This document shows positions 36,680-48,529 of a stretch of DNA of 64,000 bases, one piece after another (within the stretch, counting starts at the first letter, position 1; every line of letters starts with the position of its first letter). This stretch comes from Manis javanica (Eukaryota > Chordata > Mammalia > Pholidota > Manidae): the NCBI RefSeq assembly GCF_040802235.1, contig NC_133166.1, positions 3,472,001 to 3,536,000 of the forward strand, read 5' to 3'. The notes below the pieces were generated by a model that saw nothing but the letters and a program-made list of their open reading frames with translations, searched no databases and was not told the DNA's origin. The position numbers and the translations under genes were made by a program.

Positions 36680-37612
36680 ATGGATAGAGGTAATTGTTCC
36701 TCCGTGACTGAATTTATTTTCTTGGGAATTACCAATAACCCTGGGATGAAGGTGACTGTTTTTACCATATTTCTAGTGATTTACCTCACTAATTTCCTAG
36801 CAAATCTTGGAATGATCATTATAATTACAATGGATTCCCAGCTGTATACGCCGATGTACTTTTTCCTCAGCCACCTGTCCTTCTGTGACCTCTGCTATTC
36901 CACGGCAGTTGGGCCCAAGATGCTGGTGGACATATTTGCCAAGAACAAGTCAATTCCCTTCTATGGCTGTGCTGTGCAAACAGGAATCTTCTGTACCTTT
37001 GTAGATGCTGAGTGTCTGCTGCTGGCAGTGATGGCCTTTGACCGGTACAAGGCCATCAGCAACCCCTTGCTCTATACAGTCAACATGTCCAGCACAGTGT
37101 GCTCCCTGCTCACGGCTGGGGTTTACGTGGTGGCAATGGCCGATGCTCTCATCCACACAACACTAACATTCCGCTTATGTTTCTGTGGGTCAAATGAGAT
37201 TAACCATTTCTTCTGTGATGCTCCACCCCTCCTATTGTTGTCTTGCTCAGATACACAGGTCAATGAGTTAATGATATTCATAATATTTGGCTTCATTGAA
37301 GTGAGTACCATTTCAGGAGTTCTTGTCTCTTACGCTTACATAATCCTATCCGTCTTGAAGATCCACTCTGCTGAGGGGAGGCTCAAAGCTTTCTCCACCT
37401 GCACCTCCCACTTAACTGCTGTTGCAATTTTCCAGGGAACTATGCTCTTCATGTATTTCAGGCCAAGCTCTGCCTACTCCCTAGATCAAGACAAAATGAC
37501 CTCACTGTTTTACACCCTTGTAATTCCCATGCTTAACCCTCTGATTTACAGCCTGCGGAACAAGGATGTAAAGGAGGCCTTGGAAAAACTGTCAACTAAA
37601 AGGTGGTTTTAA
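36680..37612 (+). CDS. OR5W2: Olfactory receptor OR5W2-like, gene B, intact
   Basis: 310 residues, with sequon NCS at 5, [11 protein letters not shown] at 58-68, TM3 cysteine 97, [10 protein letters not shown] at 118-127, EC2 cysteines 167, 169, 179 and 189, SY at 217-218, [10 protein letters not shown] at 236-245, [12 protein letters not shown] at 283-294, and an ending STKRWF. It belongs to the B/D receptor type, with [15 protein letters not shown] in TM3 and [14 protein letters not shown] in EC2. Thr50 replaces the Arg found in A, C and E. The protein is identical to gene D, 16,399 bp downstream; I see only two synonymous differences between them. The 3' flank lacks the young L1. The ATG is the only sensible start and is followed by the [12 protein letters not shown] typical of the subfamily. 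Confidence 0.9.
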   Translation: MDRGNCSSVTEFIFLGITNNPGMKVTVFTIFLVIYLTNFLANLGMIIIITMDSQLYTPMYFFLSHLSFCDLCYSTAVGPKMLVDIFAKNKSIPFYGCAVQTGIFCTFVDAECLLLAVMAFDRYKAISNPLLYTVNMSSTVCSLLTAGVYVVAMADALIHTTLTFRLCFCGSNEINHFFCDAPPLLLLSCSDTQVNELMIFIIFGFIEVSTISGVLVSYAYIILSVLKIHSAEGRLKAFSTCTSHLTAVAIFQGTMLFMYFRPSSAYSLDQDKMTSLFYTLVIPMLNPLIYSLRNKDVKEALEKLSTKRWF

Positions 37613-40274
37613 GCAGTTGTATTAAACAGACACACACATAGCATAATTGTTGTTTTTATAAAATATTGGATGACACAAGAGGAACGAGTTGTCTCAACTA
37701 CAATAAAATGACCATTTGTTCTCAAGTCCCATCACCATAATGTCATTGTTCCCCATATGATGCTGTGTTATATGCGTCTAAACTTAGATATGCTACTCCT
37801 TCTTTGCAGAAAACTCTCCTGACATCTGTAGTTCTTCCAAATTTTTGTTGGTTCATCTTTTCCTTCAAACATTAGTTAACTACAGCAAAATTTGTCGTAT
37901 GTTTAATAAATGACCTGAGCATTTAGGTGTTTTGTATCCCAAGGCACACCAGCAGTTTCTACACTAAAGACAACTATAGCCTAGTATAATTAACCAACAT
38001 TGACTAAGCACTCAAATAATTCATAATAAGTCTCAAAATTGTGATAAAAATGGGGACTCTACATCCAAAGCAGCATGTCCAAATTTAATGAAAATAAAGG
38101 CTTCTTTGAATGGAGATATTAAGTGTCAGACCTAAAAAGATGCAAGTTGAAAGTGGAAAACATAGTGCAGAGGATCTGACAATTGGAGACGTCCTAAATT
38201 CAGCAAATCCATGAGATTTTAGAAGTACAGAAGGCATTCATGGATGCCACAACATGGATGAACCTTGAGGGTCTTATGCTACGTGAAATAGACAGAGAAA
38301 GACAATTATTATATGAACGACCTCACATAGAAAAGGCATCTAAAAAAGTCAAACTGAAAGGAACAGACAGTAGAATGGTAGTTGCCAGAGACTGCGGAGG
38401 GGGAGAAATGGGGAGTGTAACTCTGGAGGGTGGGGGGGAATCTTTCTCCCAGGCAGGGACAAATTACCTTTGAAACTGAAATTAGTCAAAGGGAGAAATA
38501 AAGTGGAAGAGACACATTTATTGGTCACAAGCAGTTGTCCACTTCTGCTCACCTTTGTGCCTCACCTCCTGGCTGCCAGGATGGACCCCAACCACACCTC
38601 TCCAGTCCAGACATGCCTGGCTCCCCCTTGAAATCACCTATTGATACAGACATGGACTTCTCTCCACCCCTTGGAAACATCTATTGATGTGGAGATGCAC
38701 TAAGGCCAGGAGAGAGATTCTGGAAATATTGCAATTTTACTCGCGGGGAGGTTTGGTCAAATGTTGCAAATGTCTTCTATAAGATGAATAAGATCTGGGG
38801 ATCAAATGTACATCATAGTGACTCTAGTTAACAATACTATACTATATATTGAAAATTGCTAAGAGAGTACATAGAGAATATTAGCAACACAAAGAAAAAG
38901 TGATAATTCTGTGAGGCAATCGATTTGCTTCTTAACCTTATCTTGATAATGATTTCACAAATTATTAATATATCACAGTATATGTGTGTATCTTGAACAT
39001 ACCCAATCTTATCTGTCAATTTTTTCTCAAGAAAGCTGCGGGGGAAAAAAGAAAAGAAGTCCAAATAGTTAGATTATAAAGAGCAATGGAAAGGGTGTTG
39101 GTAAAACACAACGTGGTGCTCTCATTTTCATCAACTCCTCTGTCAATGCTCTAGGAAAACTTCCTTCCCTTCTTGACCTTTCTGAGTCCCAGTTAAATGT
39201 CCTTTTCTGTAATTCACAATGAACCATCCCCTTTAAGCACCATTTTACTATCATGCTGTTTATTAAGTCACTGCTTCTAATATGAGATTGGGAGTATTCT
39301 TTGTCAAGGATTTAGCATTCTTTCCCTGTTGTACAAAACACCCCATGCTGTTTTGGACACAAAATGGGAAAACAAACAAATAAATAATAAATTAAAAACA
39401 CCAGATGACCTTTCTGGGTGCTCATTAAAAGTTCTTAACATAATTGTATGTGTATAAGGTGTGTGGCTTGAACGTATGTACCTTGTCAACTCCGGTACTA
39501 TTGTGTTGACAAAAATTTGAGTTGCTTTCAGTTTTATACTATTGTAAATAAGGCGATTTTGAATATCTTTGTGCATGTGTTTGGGTGTACATACTAACTC
39601 ATTTCACCATGGCATGAACTTAAGAATAGAATTTGTAGGTCTTAATTACCCATTGGAATTGTACCAGTGAAAAGCCACTGAATATTTCAGATTTTCTAGC
39701 TACCATTTTCAACATTTTCAAAAGTCTTTGTGTGGAAACATTTGAGAATGGAAGGAAAGCCCAAGAAACTTCTCTGTCTTTCAAAGGGAACATTTATGGG
39801 ACACCATTCCCTGTCACTAGGTATCATGCTGGAAAAAAACTATGTAAGGGTTATAAACATACTTTTCTCAAGTAACACATACATTTTTGAAATTGTTACT
39901 TCTGAGCAAAAGCGTGGATAGAAACTGTGTTCAGAATATCCAACAAAAATAGAGTGTCAGTGAATTGCCTTCAGAGTTAGAGGATGTCCACCTGTAATCT
40001 GATTAACCCATCTCCATCCCTTATGAGACCCATATTTTACAGCATCTAAAGTCTGATTTCACCTATATATTGGCTGTTTTATTAGATCTAGTGGGAGTGG
40101 GCTAAAGAATAGGAAATTTAAAGACCAATAAATAAAATTCCAAAATAGAGTTAAATGATTCATTTAATTGTGGGCTTCCTCCCCCTGAATTTGAAACCAG
40201 GTAGATTGTACAAGCTGCAGAAGGGAAAATACTTATAAAAATCACCCTTTCTCATAGCCTTCTATTCAAAATCA
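37613..40274. other. 3' flank of gene B
   Basis: Holds the AATAAA at 37702, then an old sense L1 tail (38.2-39.06 kb) with an antisense LTR-like module (about 38,400-38,640). The site where A and C carry a young L1 is empty here, near 39,000. No gene is supported; the 77-codon frame at 38240-38473 is L1-derived. Confidence 0.55.
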
Positions 40275-41842
40275 GAGTTTCATAGACACTTAATAGAAGT
40301 AGATATCCAACTTTATTGGTATTCAAGTAAATAAAATAAGTACTTAAATGTAGTATTATGACTCAGAAAGATTAATATGAAAATAATGAAATATCAAGTA
40401 TTGGCGAGGGCGTGGCTTCCATACACTGAGAGTAGAATAAGAACTGGCACTTTCCCTTATACAACTGTATGTTTGTGTTTACTAAGGCTGTACATAAATT
40501 GTCTTATAACCTAAATACTCTTTCCCTAGATTTCTACTGAAGTGTAATAAGTGAATGTGTCCACTCAAAGACAGGTGCAAAAATAATTACCATTGCATTA
40601 TTTGTAATAATATAAAACTGTAATCAACTCAAATTGTTATCAACACAATATTACAGGTATTAAAAAGTTTTCCTTAAAGCACTAAGCATTGTACCTTTTA
40701 GGGTTTGGAGGCCATCAGCTCTTACTTGCAAACACTTAGGATCGCCCATGTATCACAAGAGCAACCATCAGCCACCTATAAATAAAAGGTATGTCCCATG
40801 TCCAGTAAAACGTCGTGTGCCATGGTTTATTGACCCTTGCTCCAGATTAGGTTAATCATGGTCAGTTTAGGAAACTCAAAACAATGAGGATGAATGAACT
40901 ACCTCCACAAACTACACCGTGGAAAAATGTCACAAACCTAATGTTGAGTAAAATGAGCAAGGCAAAAAGGTGTAAAAAGTGTATGATTTCACTACTCTGT
41001 ACTTACACATGAACCTATCATACTGGACATCAATTAGAGATCGGTGTGGGAATGATTTCTGAGATGCTAATAATTGTTCTATTTTTGGCCTGGTTCAGGT
41101 GAAGGGAATCTTTTCATTTAAGAACAATTACTTGCAGTATGTATTTTTAAAAATAAAAGTGTTCTGTATGTTTATTAGACTCTAAAAGATTTTCAAAAGC
41201 AAAGTATATTCACTATCAGATTGTAAACAAATACAGTATTTTCTTTTTCAAATCTAGCAGTCATTTAAGCACAATAGGTGTTCATAATATATTTGCAAAA
41301 TTAATGTAAAGCACATATTTCATAGGATATCTCAGTACACAACCATTTAGTAAAAGAGCTGACTTCCTTGCAGAGCAAAATCTGTGTACACAGAGGCATC
41401 TGTAGTCTTTCCTCCATCCTCAAGGAAATAATGTACTTCGGTACCTGGTGTCATACCAGGAACCCCGTCATTACACTCAGTGTTTCAGACAACTACTTTC
41501 CAAAGAATGTGATTTCAGTTAGACAGCTGCCTGCACAGTATTGTTTAGTGTCACCAAGGGTACCCAGAAACCCCTAGATATAGGTGCATTTTGCCCACTC
41601 ACTTGGAGGCAATGTATAAAATTTCTCCTAAAGCCATTTTCAATTATTTATGACTCCATTATTCATGAAAACAGAAATCCGCTGGGAGGTAAATTAGGTC
41701 ATCCAGCTTGTAATAACGTGACTCCACAAGCCCGGGTCTAAATCATGGGGCGGGTGAGGGGAGTAGACTGAAGGGAAGTTAGCCTGTGTGGTCTTGAGAC
41801 CTGGAACTGTTCAAGAAGCTCCAGTGAGGTGCTGATTGAGCA
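40275..41842. repeat. 1.57-kb segment present only in intervals B-C and D-E
   Basis: In intervals A-B and C-D the sequence runs directly from TATTCAAAATCA to AATGTAACCCAAGG (33,210 and 49,609). Here about 1,568 bp lie between those two strings. The segment contains a sense old-L1-like piece (about 40,390-41,170). It has no poly(A) end or target duplication, so a deletion in the A-B/C-D intervals explains it better than an insertion here. The second copy is at 56,674-58,241. Confidence 0.75.
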
Positions 41843-44800
41843 AATGTAACCCAAGGGGTCTTCACATCCCTGATGGCAGGGAAGCACCTGAGGGAAACAC
41901 TAGTTTGAAAGGAATGGAAGGAAAGACCCAGGACAGCTGCACGCCCTCCCAAAGCATCCCGGAGAATCAGGCAATGGAAGTAAACATCCCGTATAACACA
42001 AATGCATCAGTTTCTTGAGTGTAATTGGTGGACAATTATTAGCAGTGAGTTAGATGTTTGGGGCTTTGACCCAGCAATATTTCCCGCAGGAATGCATTTG
42101 GTATCTTAGCATTGGGATCATTGCACAAGGAACAGCAATGGAATATAAAATAACATCAAAAACTGTCACTAGTAAGCCCTTTTCCCAAATTAAAAAATGT
42201 ACTAATTTTACAGATTTTATCCTGATGAACTCTCTAGCTCTCTAGAAAGCAAGGAATAAAAACAACAATTTTAAAAAACTGAAAAACACGCAAGGAGATG
42301 ATCTGTCTTGCTGCTACCTTCCTGGTGAGGTTTCTGAATAAACAGGAAACAATCCAGACTACTTAAGAGCATGAACTACTGCATGCCTCACACACCTTGT
42401 CTTCTGTCCTCAGGTTTGTAGTAGTGGCTTACTGGCAATTAAATTAACTGCATTCTGACAGAAAAAGCAGGTGATGTGCATGACTAGTAAAATTACCTTA
42501 AAATACCAATCAACAGTAGACATTCACTGAACCCATAGGCATCTCTGCTCTGAAGTACCACCTTGATTTGCATATTGCAAAATGTCACATTTATTGCATA
42601 AATGGAATCCTACATATATACTCTCTCATATAGTCATCATAATTACTTTGAGTTTCATGAATGTTTTCTTAGTTTATGCTCTTCACGATCAATATACAGA
42701 AATTGTGCATCCATTCATCTATTGATGGACATTTGCAGTGTTTCCATTTGGACCATTACAAACAAAATTGCTATAAACATTCCTGCACAAGCCATTGTAT
42801 GGAAATATGATTTAATTTCTTTGGGGTAAATATCCAGGAATGAAATGGTCAGACCATAGTGCAGGTCTGTCTTTATGTTTCCAAGAACCTCCAAATTGTT
42901 TTAAAAGTGATTATAGCATTTTACCTGCACAACAGCAGGACATGGAGTTCAGGTCCACAACTTCTTCCCTAATAATGGTATGATCAGCCACTGAATGATC
43001 GGAACATGAAAAGCACACATAAAGAAAGGAGACACTGCTATTATTAAGAATGTAGTAAAAACAAGCAAAATTAGTTCTAACCCGGAAAAGAAGCCCAATC
43101 ACACATGATACCGAGATGGTACACTGCAGTTCAGGGACTAGGGAACATTCCGTCACTCATTGGGTAGGATTTGTGGAGGGTATGAATGAAAAGCTTCCAG
43201 TATTTATCAATTTACAAAAACTAGTATGGATCTCAGCAAACTTAAATTATATTAAGAAAAAGGGTAAAACTCTGCTTTTTTAGAAATGTCAACATCCATG
43301 AAAAATGTTTAAATGTTTTACCCTTGCACATAGGAACTATATTAGGTGAAATAAACCCAAATCCATTATAACACTATTCTAAGTACATCAACTTCCATTT
43401 TAAATAGACAGAAATACTTAACAATAAGTATTTAGAAAGCAATTACCTTTTCAAATCCTTTTACTGGGAGTTTAGAGAAAACAAAATAGAAACATTGTTC
43501 TCATTTCTAAAATCTTAAGTTTAGTAGAGAGATTCTTACATGGATAAAATAAACATAATTCAATAAAAAGGGTACTTCATGTAGAGAGCATATGATTGAA
43601 TCACAAAGTCAGTGAAATGCTTAGCAAGTGTTATTATGGCATATCAATTCTATTTTAATAGAAGAAAAAATGTCATCAAAGGGTAGTAATATTCCTAAAT
43701 GAGACATAAAGTAGAATGTTTCAAATGCAGAAGAAACAAAGCAAAGAACTTAAAAGAGTTAGAAATGGTTAAGGAGAGGTCCATGTGCCCTGGAAAATGA
43801 TATACATTAAAGAAAACCAAAGCATATCATAAAAATAATAATTTGCAGCTTTCTTCCTACTATAGATCAACTTGGTGACAGTAATGAGCATTAAAACCAG
43901 CCTTTGCTAAAGTCGTTTCTGAGTTCACAGGGGAATACACAGAACACGAAATAGAATTAATGACACATTTGCATAACACCAAAGCCTTCAGGCTCCAGCT
44001 TCAGAGATTTAAGTCCCAAATGTACCTGGTAAAATAAAAGCCATCTGCTCATTGTTCAGCTACCAAAGACCTGCTCATCTCAGGTAGGTTCCTGAGTTTC
44101 CTAACATAAAGAATAAAGGGGAGAATAAACTTAACTTTTTCAGAACAAAAGAGAGATCTGTAAATAAAGCATTTTATGCCTGCTTACTCAATTAAATAAA
44201 CTCTACAATTTAATGGCCAAAATGATATTTCCATTTCAGAACTGGAAGAATCTGAACTTATGAAAAGTACTATTAAAATTATGAATTAAAAAATATCTTT
44301 TTAATTACTGTGTTTTGATGTTGGTCCACAGGAAAGCCTTTTATCACTAGGCAAATATATCAGGAATTTAAGTTTTTTTGTTTGTTTTATTTAAAAATAA
44401 TGTAGGTACCACATTACAAATAAACTGTACAAACTCATTTTCATGTGAACCATGTGCCACATTAACTTAGTTCCTAATAAACATATCCACGCACCACCTT
44501 CCATTTCTCAATTATCAATACAGACATATACACACGCAGATACATGACACACACATAAATACATGTATGCACAAGGAAGAAAAGCCTGTGTATCTCAGAA
44601 GCATTCACTGCCTCATTTCCATTTTTAAACTTTAAAACTCCATCTAAAAGTCAAAGAAATGTATGTGTCAAATTGTCTTTTTTTGTCTTCTTTGTAGCAC
44701 TTTCTTTTGACTGATCAAGAGATTCCTGCTTTAACACCAGACCACTCCACAATTAGGAAATGAGTAATGGGGTGAATAATAACTTTCTAGAGAAAAGTTA

Positions 44801-45407
44801 ATAATGCTTATTTCATGTATCACCAAATACTAAAGAACACACAGGCCAAGACAGTAAGATAACTTTCTTATAATTATTAGTGTGTGACATGCTCATTTTT
44901 TCTGAAACTCATACAAAAATATTTTAAACTAATCAGGTTTTGGAGAAACAATGAAATTTTAATCATTTTTATATCCATGGAATGTTTCAAGCATGGAAAA
45001 TGCTTATTCCTGACAGCCTGGATTCTGTGGCAGTGGTGTCTCCTCGGTATTATTTTGAAGATATAATGAGATATCACTCCATCCAAATATCCTCCTGGAT
45101 ACAAGGAAGGTAATGCTCAGAAAAATTAAAGAGGTTATAGAAAGTCACACACCTCATGACTGACATCTAGATGTACATTAAAGTTTCTCAACTGCCTATC
45201 CCAGTATTTTTTTATTAATGTCATACAGATTGCAATGCCTCTTTAAGAGTGACTGTTGACTGAGTAATTTTCTGAGTTTAAAAAGACAATTACGGAAAGC
45301 AATTGTGTTCTGCCTTACAGACAATTTTAAGACTGTCAAAAGCATATAACATGCAGCTGTCATTTTCCTGATCATTTTCTCAAATGTGCTGAAGAGAACA
45401 GAGAAGC
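41843..45407. other. Upstream region of gene C
   Basis: Non-coding unit sequence. It includes the antisense old L1 (about 42.56-42.98 kb) and about 100 nt near 43,230-43,330 that are missing upstream of B and D but present in the outlying copy near 26.46 kb. No splice-acceptor AG equivalent to that of gene A is present. Confidence 0.5.
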
Positions 45408-46340
45408 ATGGATAGAGGTAACTGTTCCTCCGTGACTGAATTTATTTTCTTGGGAATTACCAATAACCCTGGGATGAAGGTGACTCTTTTTACCATGTTT
45501 CTATTGATTTACCTCACTAATTTCATAACAAATCTTGGAATGATCATTTTAATTAGAATGGATTCTCAGCTGCACACGCCGATGTACTTTTTCCTCAGTC
45601 ACCTCTCCTTCTGTGACCTCTGCTATTCCACAGCAATAGGTCCCAAGATGCTGGTGGACATATTTGCCAAAAACAAATCAATTCCCATCATTGGTTGTGC
45701 TCTACAATTTCTGATTGTCTGTATGTTTGCAGATTCTGAGTGTCTGCTGCTGGCGGTGATGGCCTTTGATAGATACAAGGCCATTAGCAACCCCTTGCTC
45801 TATACAGTCAACATGTCCAGCACAGTGTGCTCCCTGCTCACGGCTGCAGCTTACGTGGTGGGGATGGCGGATGCTCTGATACACACGACACTAACATTCC
45901 GCTTATGTTTCTGTGGGTCAAATGAGATTAACCATTTCTTCTGTGACTTACCTCCCCTTTACCTCCTTTCCTGCTCAGATACACACGTCAATGAGTTGGC
46001 ATTATTCACCTTTTTTGGCTTCATTGAACTGAGCTCCATTTCAGGAGTTCTTGTCTCTTACGCTTACATAATCCTATCCGTCTTGAAGATCCACTCTGCT
46101 GAGGGGAGGCTCAAAGCTTTCTCCACCTGCACCTCCCACTTAACTGCTGTTGCAATTTTCCAGGGAACTATGCTGTTCATGTATTTCAGACCAAGCTCTG
46201 CCTACTCCCTAGATCAAGACAAAATGACCTCACTGTTTTACACCCTTGTGATTCCCATGCTTAACCCTCTGATTTACAGCCTGCGGAACAAGGATGTGAA
46301 GGAGGCCTTGGAAAAACTGAAAACTAAAAGGTGGTTTTAA
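45408..46340 (+). CDS. OR5W2: Olfactory receptor OR5W2-like, gene C, intact
   Basis: 310 residues with the same framework as gene B: sequon at 5, [43 protein letters not shown], ending KTKRWF. It defines the C/E receptor type, with [20 protein letters not shown] at 93-112 and [20 protein letters not shown] at 180-199. By hand count 31 residues differ from gene B, of which 18 fall in 94-110 and 181-210, and none in 211-304. It shares Leu27 and Leu48 with gene A. TM3 and EC2/TM5 line the odorant pocket in ORs, so C probably has a different ligand range from B. Followed by AATAAA at 46430 and the young antisense L1. Confidence 0.9.
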   Translation: MDRGNCSSVTEFIFLGITNNPGMKVTLFTMFLLIYLTNFITNLGMIILIRMDSQLHTPMYFFLSHLSFCDLCYSTAIGPKMLVDIFAKNKSIPIIGCALQFLIVCMFADSECLLLAVMAFDRYKAISNPLLYTVNMSSTVCSLLTAAAYVVGMADALIHTTLTFRLCFCGSNEINHFFCDLPPLYLLSCSDTHVNELALFTFFGFIELSSISGVLVSYAYIILSVLKIHSAEGRLKAFSTCTSHLTAVAIFQGTMLFMYFRPSSAYSLDQDKMTSLFYTLVIPMLNPLIYSLRNKDVKEALEKLKTKRWF

Positions 46341-48529
46341 GCAGTTGCATTACACAGACACACACATAGCATGGTTGTTGTTTTTATAAAATATTGGATG
46401 ACACAAGAGAAACGAGTTGTCTCAACTACAATAAAATGACCATTTGTTCTCAAGTCCCGTCACGATAATGTCATTGTTCCCCATATGGTGCGGTGTTATA
46501 TGTGTCTAAACTTAAATATGCTACTCCTTCTTTGCAGAAAACTCTCCTGACCTCTGTAGTTCTGCCAAATTTTTGTTGGTTCATCTTTTCCTTCAAGCAT
46601 TAGTTTATGACAGCAAAATTTGTCGTGTGTTTAATAAATGACCTGAGCATTTAGGTGTTTTGTATCCCAAGGCACAGCAGCAGTTTCTACACTAATGATA
46701 CCTATAGCCTAGTATAAATAACCAACATTGACTAAGCACTCAAATAATTCATAATAACTCTCAAAATTGTGATGAAAATGGGGACTGTACATCCAAAGCA
46801 GCATGTCCAAATTTAATGTAAAATAAAGTCTTCTTTGAATGGAGATATTAAGTGTCAGACCTAAAAAGATGCAAGTTGGAAGTGGAAAACATAGTGCAGA
46901 TTGTCTGACAATTGGAGACGTCCTAAATTCGGCAAATCCATGAGATTTTAGAAGTACCGAAGGCATTCATGGATGCCACAACAAGGTTGAACCTTGAGGG
47001 TCATATGCTATGTGAAATAGACAGAGAAAGACAATTATTGTATGAATGACCTCACTTAGAAAAGGCATCTAAAGAAGTCAAACTGAAAGGAACAGAGAGT
47101 AGAATGGTAGTTGCCAGGGACTGCAGAGAGGGAGGAATGGAGAGTGTAATTCTGGAGGGTGGGGGGGAATCTTTCTTCCAGACAGGGGCAAATTACCTAT
47201 GAAACTGAAATCAGTCAAAGGGAGAAATAAAGTGGAAGAAACACATTTATTGGTCACAAGCAATTGTCCACCTCTGCTCACCTTTGTGCCTCACCTCCTG
47301 GCTTCCAGGATGGACCCCAACCACACCTCTCCCATCCAGACATGCCTGACTCCCCCTTGAAATCACCTATTGATACAGACATGGACTTCTCTCCACCCCC
47401 TTGGAAACATCTATTGATGAGGAGATGCACTAAGACCAGGAGAGAGATTCTGGAAATATTGCAATTTTACCTGCAGGGAGGTATGATCAAATGTTGCAAA
47501 TGTCTTCTATAAGATGAATAAGATCTAGGGATCAAATGTACATCATAGTGACTCTAGTTAACAATACTATACTGTGTATTAAAAATTGCTAAGAGAGTAG
47601 ATAGTAAATATTATCAACACAATGAAAAAGTTCTAATTCTGTGAGGTAATTGATTTGTTTCTTAACTTTATCTTGATAATGATTTCACAAATTATTCATA
47701 TATCAAAGTATATATGTGTATATCTTTAATGTACCCAATCATTTCTTTCCGTACTTTTTTTTATTAGTTTTATTTTGGTATCATTAATCTACAATTACAT
47801 GAAGGACATTACGTGTACTAGGCTCCCCCCTTCACCGAGTCCCCCCCACATACCCGTTCACAGTCACTGTCCATCAACATAGTAAGATGCTGTAAAATCA
47901 CTACTTGTCTTCTCTGTGTTGCGCAGCCCTCCCCGTGGCTCTCCCACACTATACATGTTCATTGTAATGCCCCCTTTCTTTTTTCCCCCACTTATCCCTC
48001 CCTTCCCACCCATCCTCCCCAGTATCTTTCCCTTTGGTAACTATTAGTCCATTCTTGGGTTCTGTGCTTCTGCAGCTGTTTTGTTCCTTCAGTTTTCCTT
48101 TGTTCCTATACTCCACATATGAGTAAAATCATTTGGTACTTGTCTTTCTCTGCCTGGCTTATTTCAATGAGCAAAGTACCCTCTAGCTCCATCCATGTTG
48201 TTGCAAATGGTAGGATTTGTTTTCTTCTTATGGCTGAATAATATTCCATTGTGAATATGTACCACATCTTCCTTATCCAGTCATCTACTGATGGACATTT
48301 AGGTTGCTTCCATATATTGGCTATTGTGAACATACCCAATCTTATCTGTCAATTTTGACTCAAGAAAGCTGCAGGGAAAAACAGAAAAGAAATCCAAGTA
48401 CTTAGCTTATAAAGAGCAATGGGAAGGGTGTTGGTAAAACACAGCATGGTGCTCTCATTTTCATCAACTCCTCTGTCAATGCTCCAGGAAAACTTCCTCC
48501 CCTTCTTGCCCCCTCTGAGTCTCACTTAA
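46341..48529. other. 3' flank of gene C
   Basis: Matches the flank of gene A at about 95%: AATAAA at 46430, old sense L1 tail, antisense LTR-like module (about 47,150-47,400) and the shared young L1. From about 48,530 it becomes nearly identical to the A flank, which is the duplication junction. Confidence 0.6.
47741..48330 (-). mobile_element. 5'-truncated younger L1, antisense (unit C)
   Basis: The same insertion as at 31.3-31.9 kb, at the same point in the unit, with minus-strand ORF2 residues SAIRRKQILPFATTWMELEG. The two copies differ by several percent, so they descend from one insertion that predates the separation of A and C flanks. Confidence 0.8.

Larger units (their letters stand above)
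32131..48529. repeat. Tandem duplication, first copy (16,399-bp unit with genes B and C)
   Basis: Every landmark in this span recurs 16,399 bp further on: 32277/48676, 33609/50008, 36149/52548, 38240/54639, 41368/57767, 42911/59310. In the first 2.8 kb I counted only about ten substitutions, near 0.3-0.4%. Left of 32,130 the match to the C flank drops to about 95%, which marks the edge. The span holds two genes, their flanks and the intervals A-B and B-C. Confidence 0.9.
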
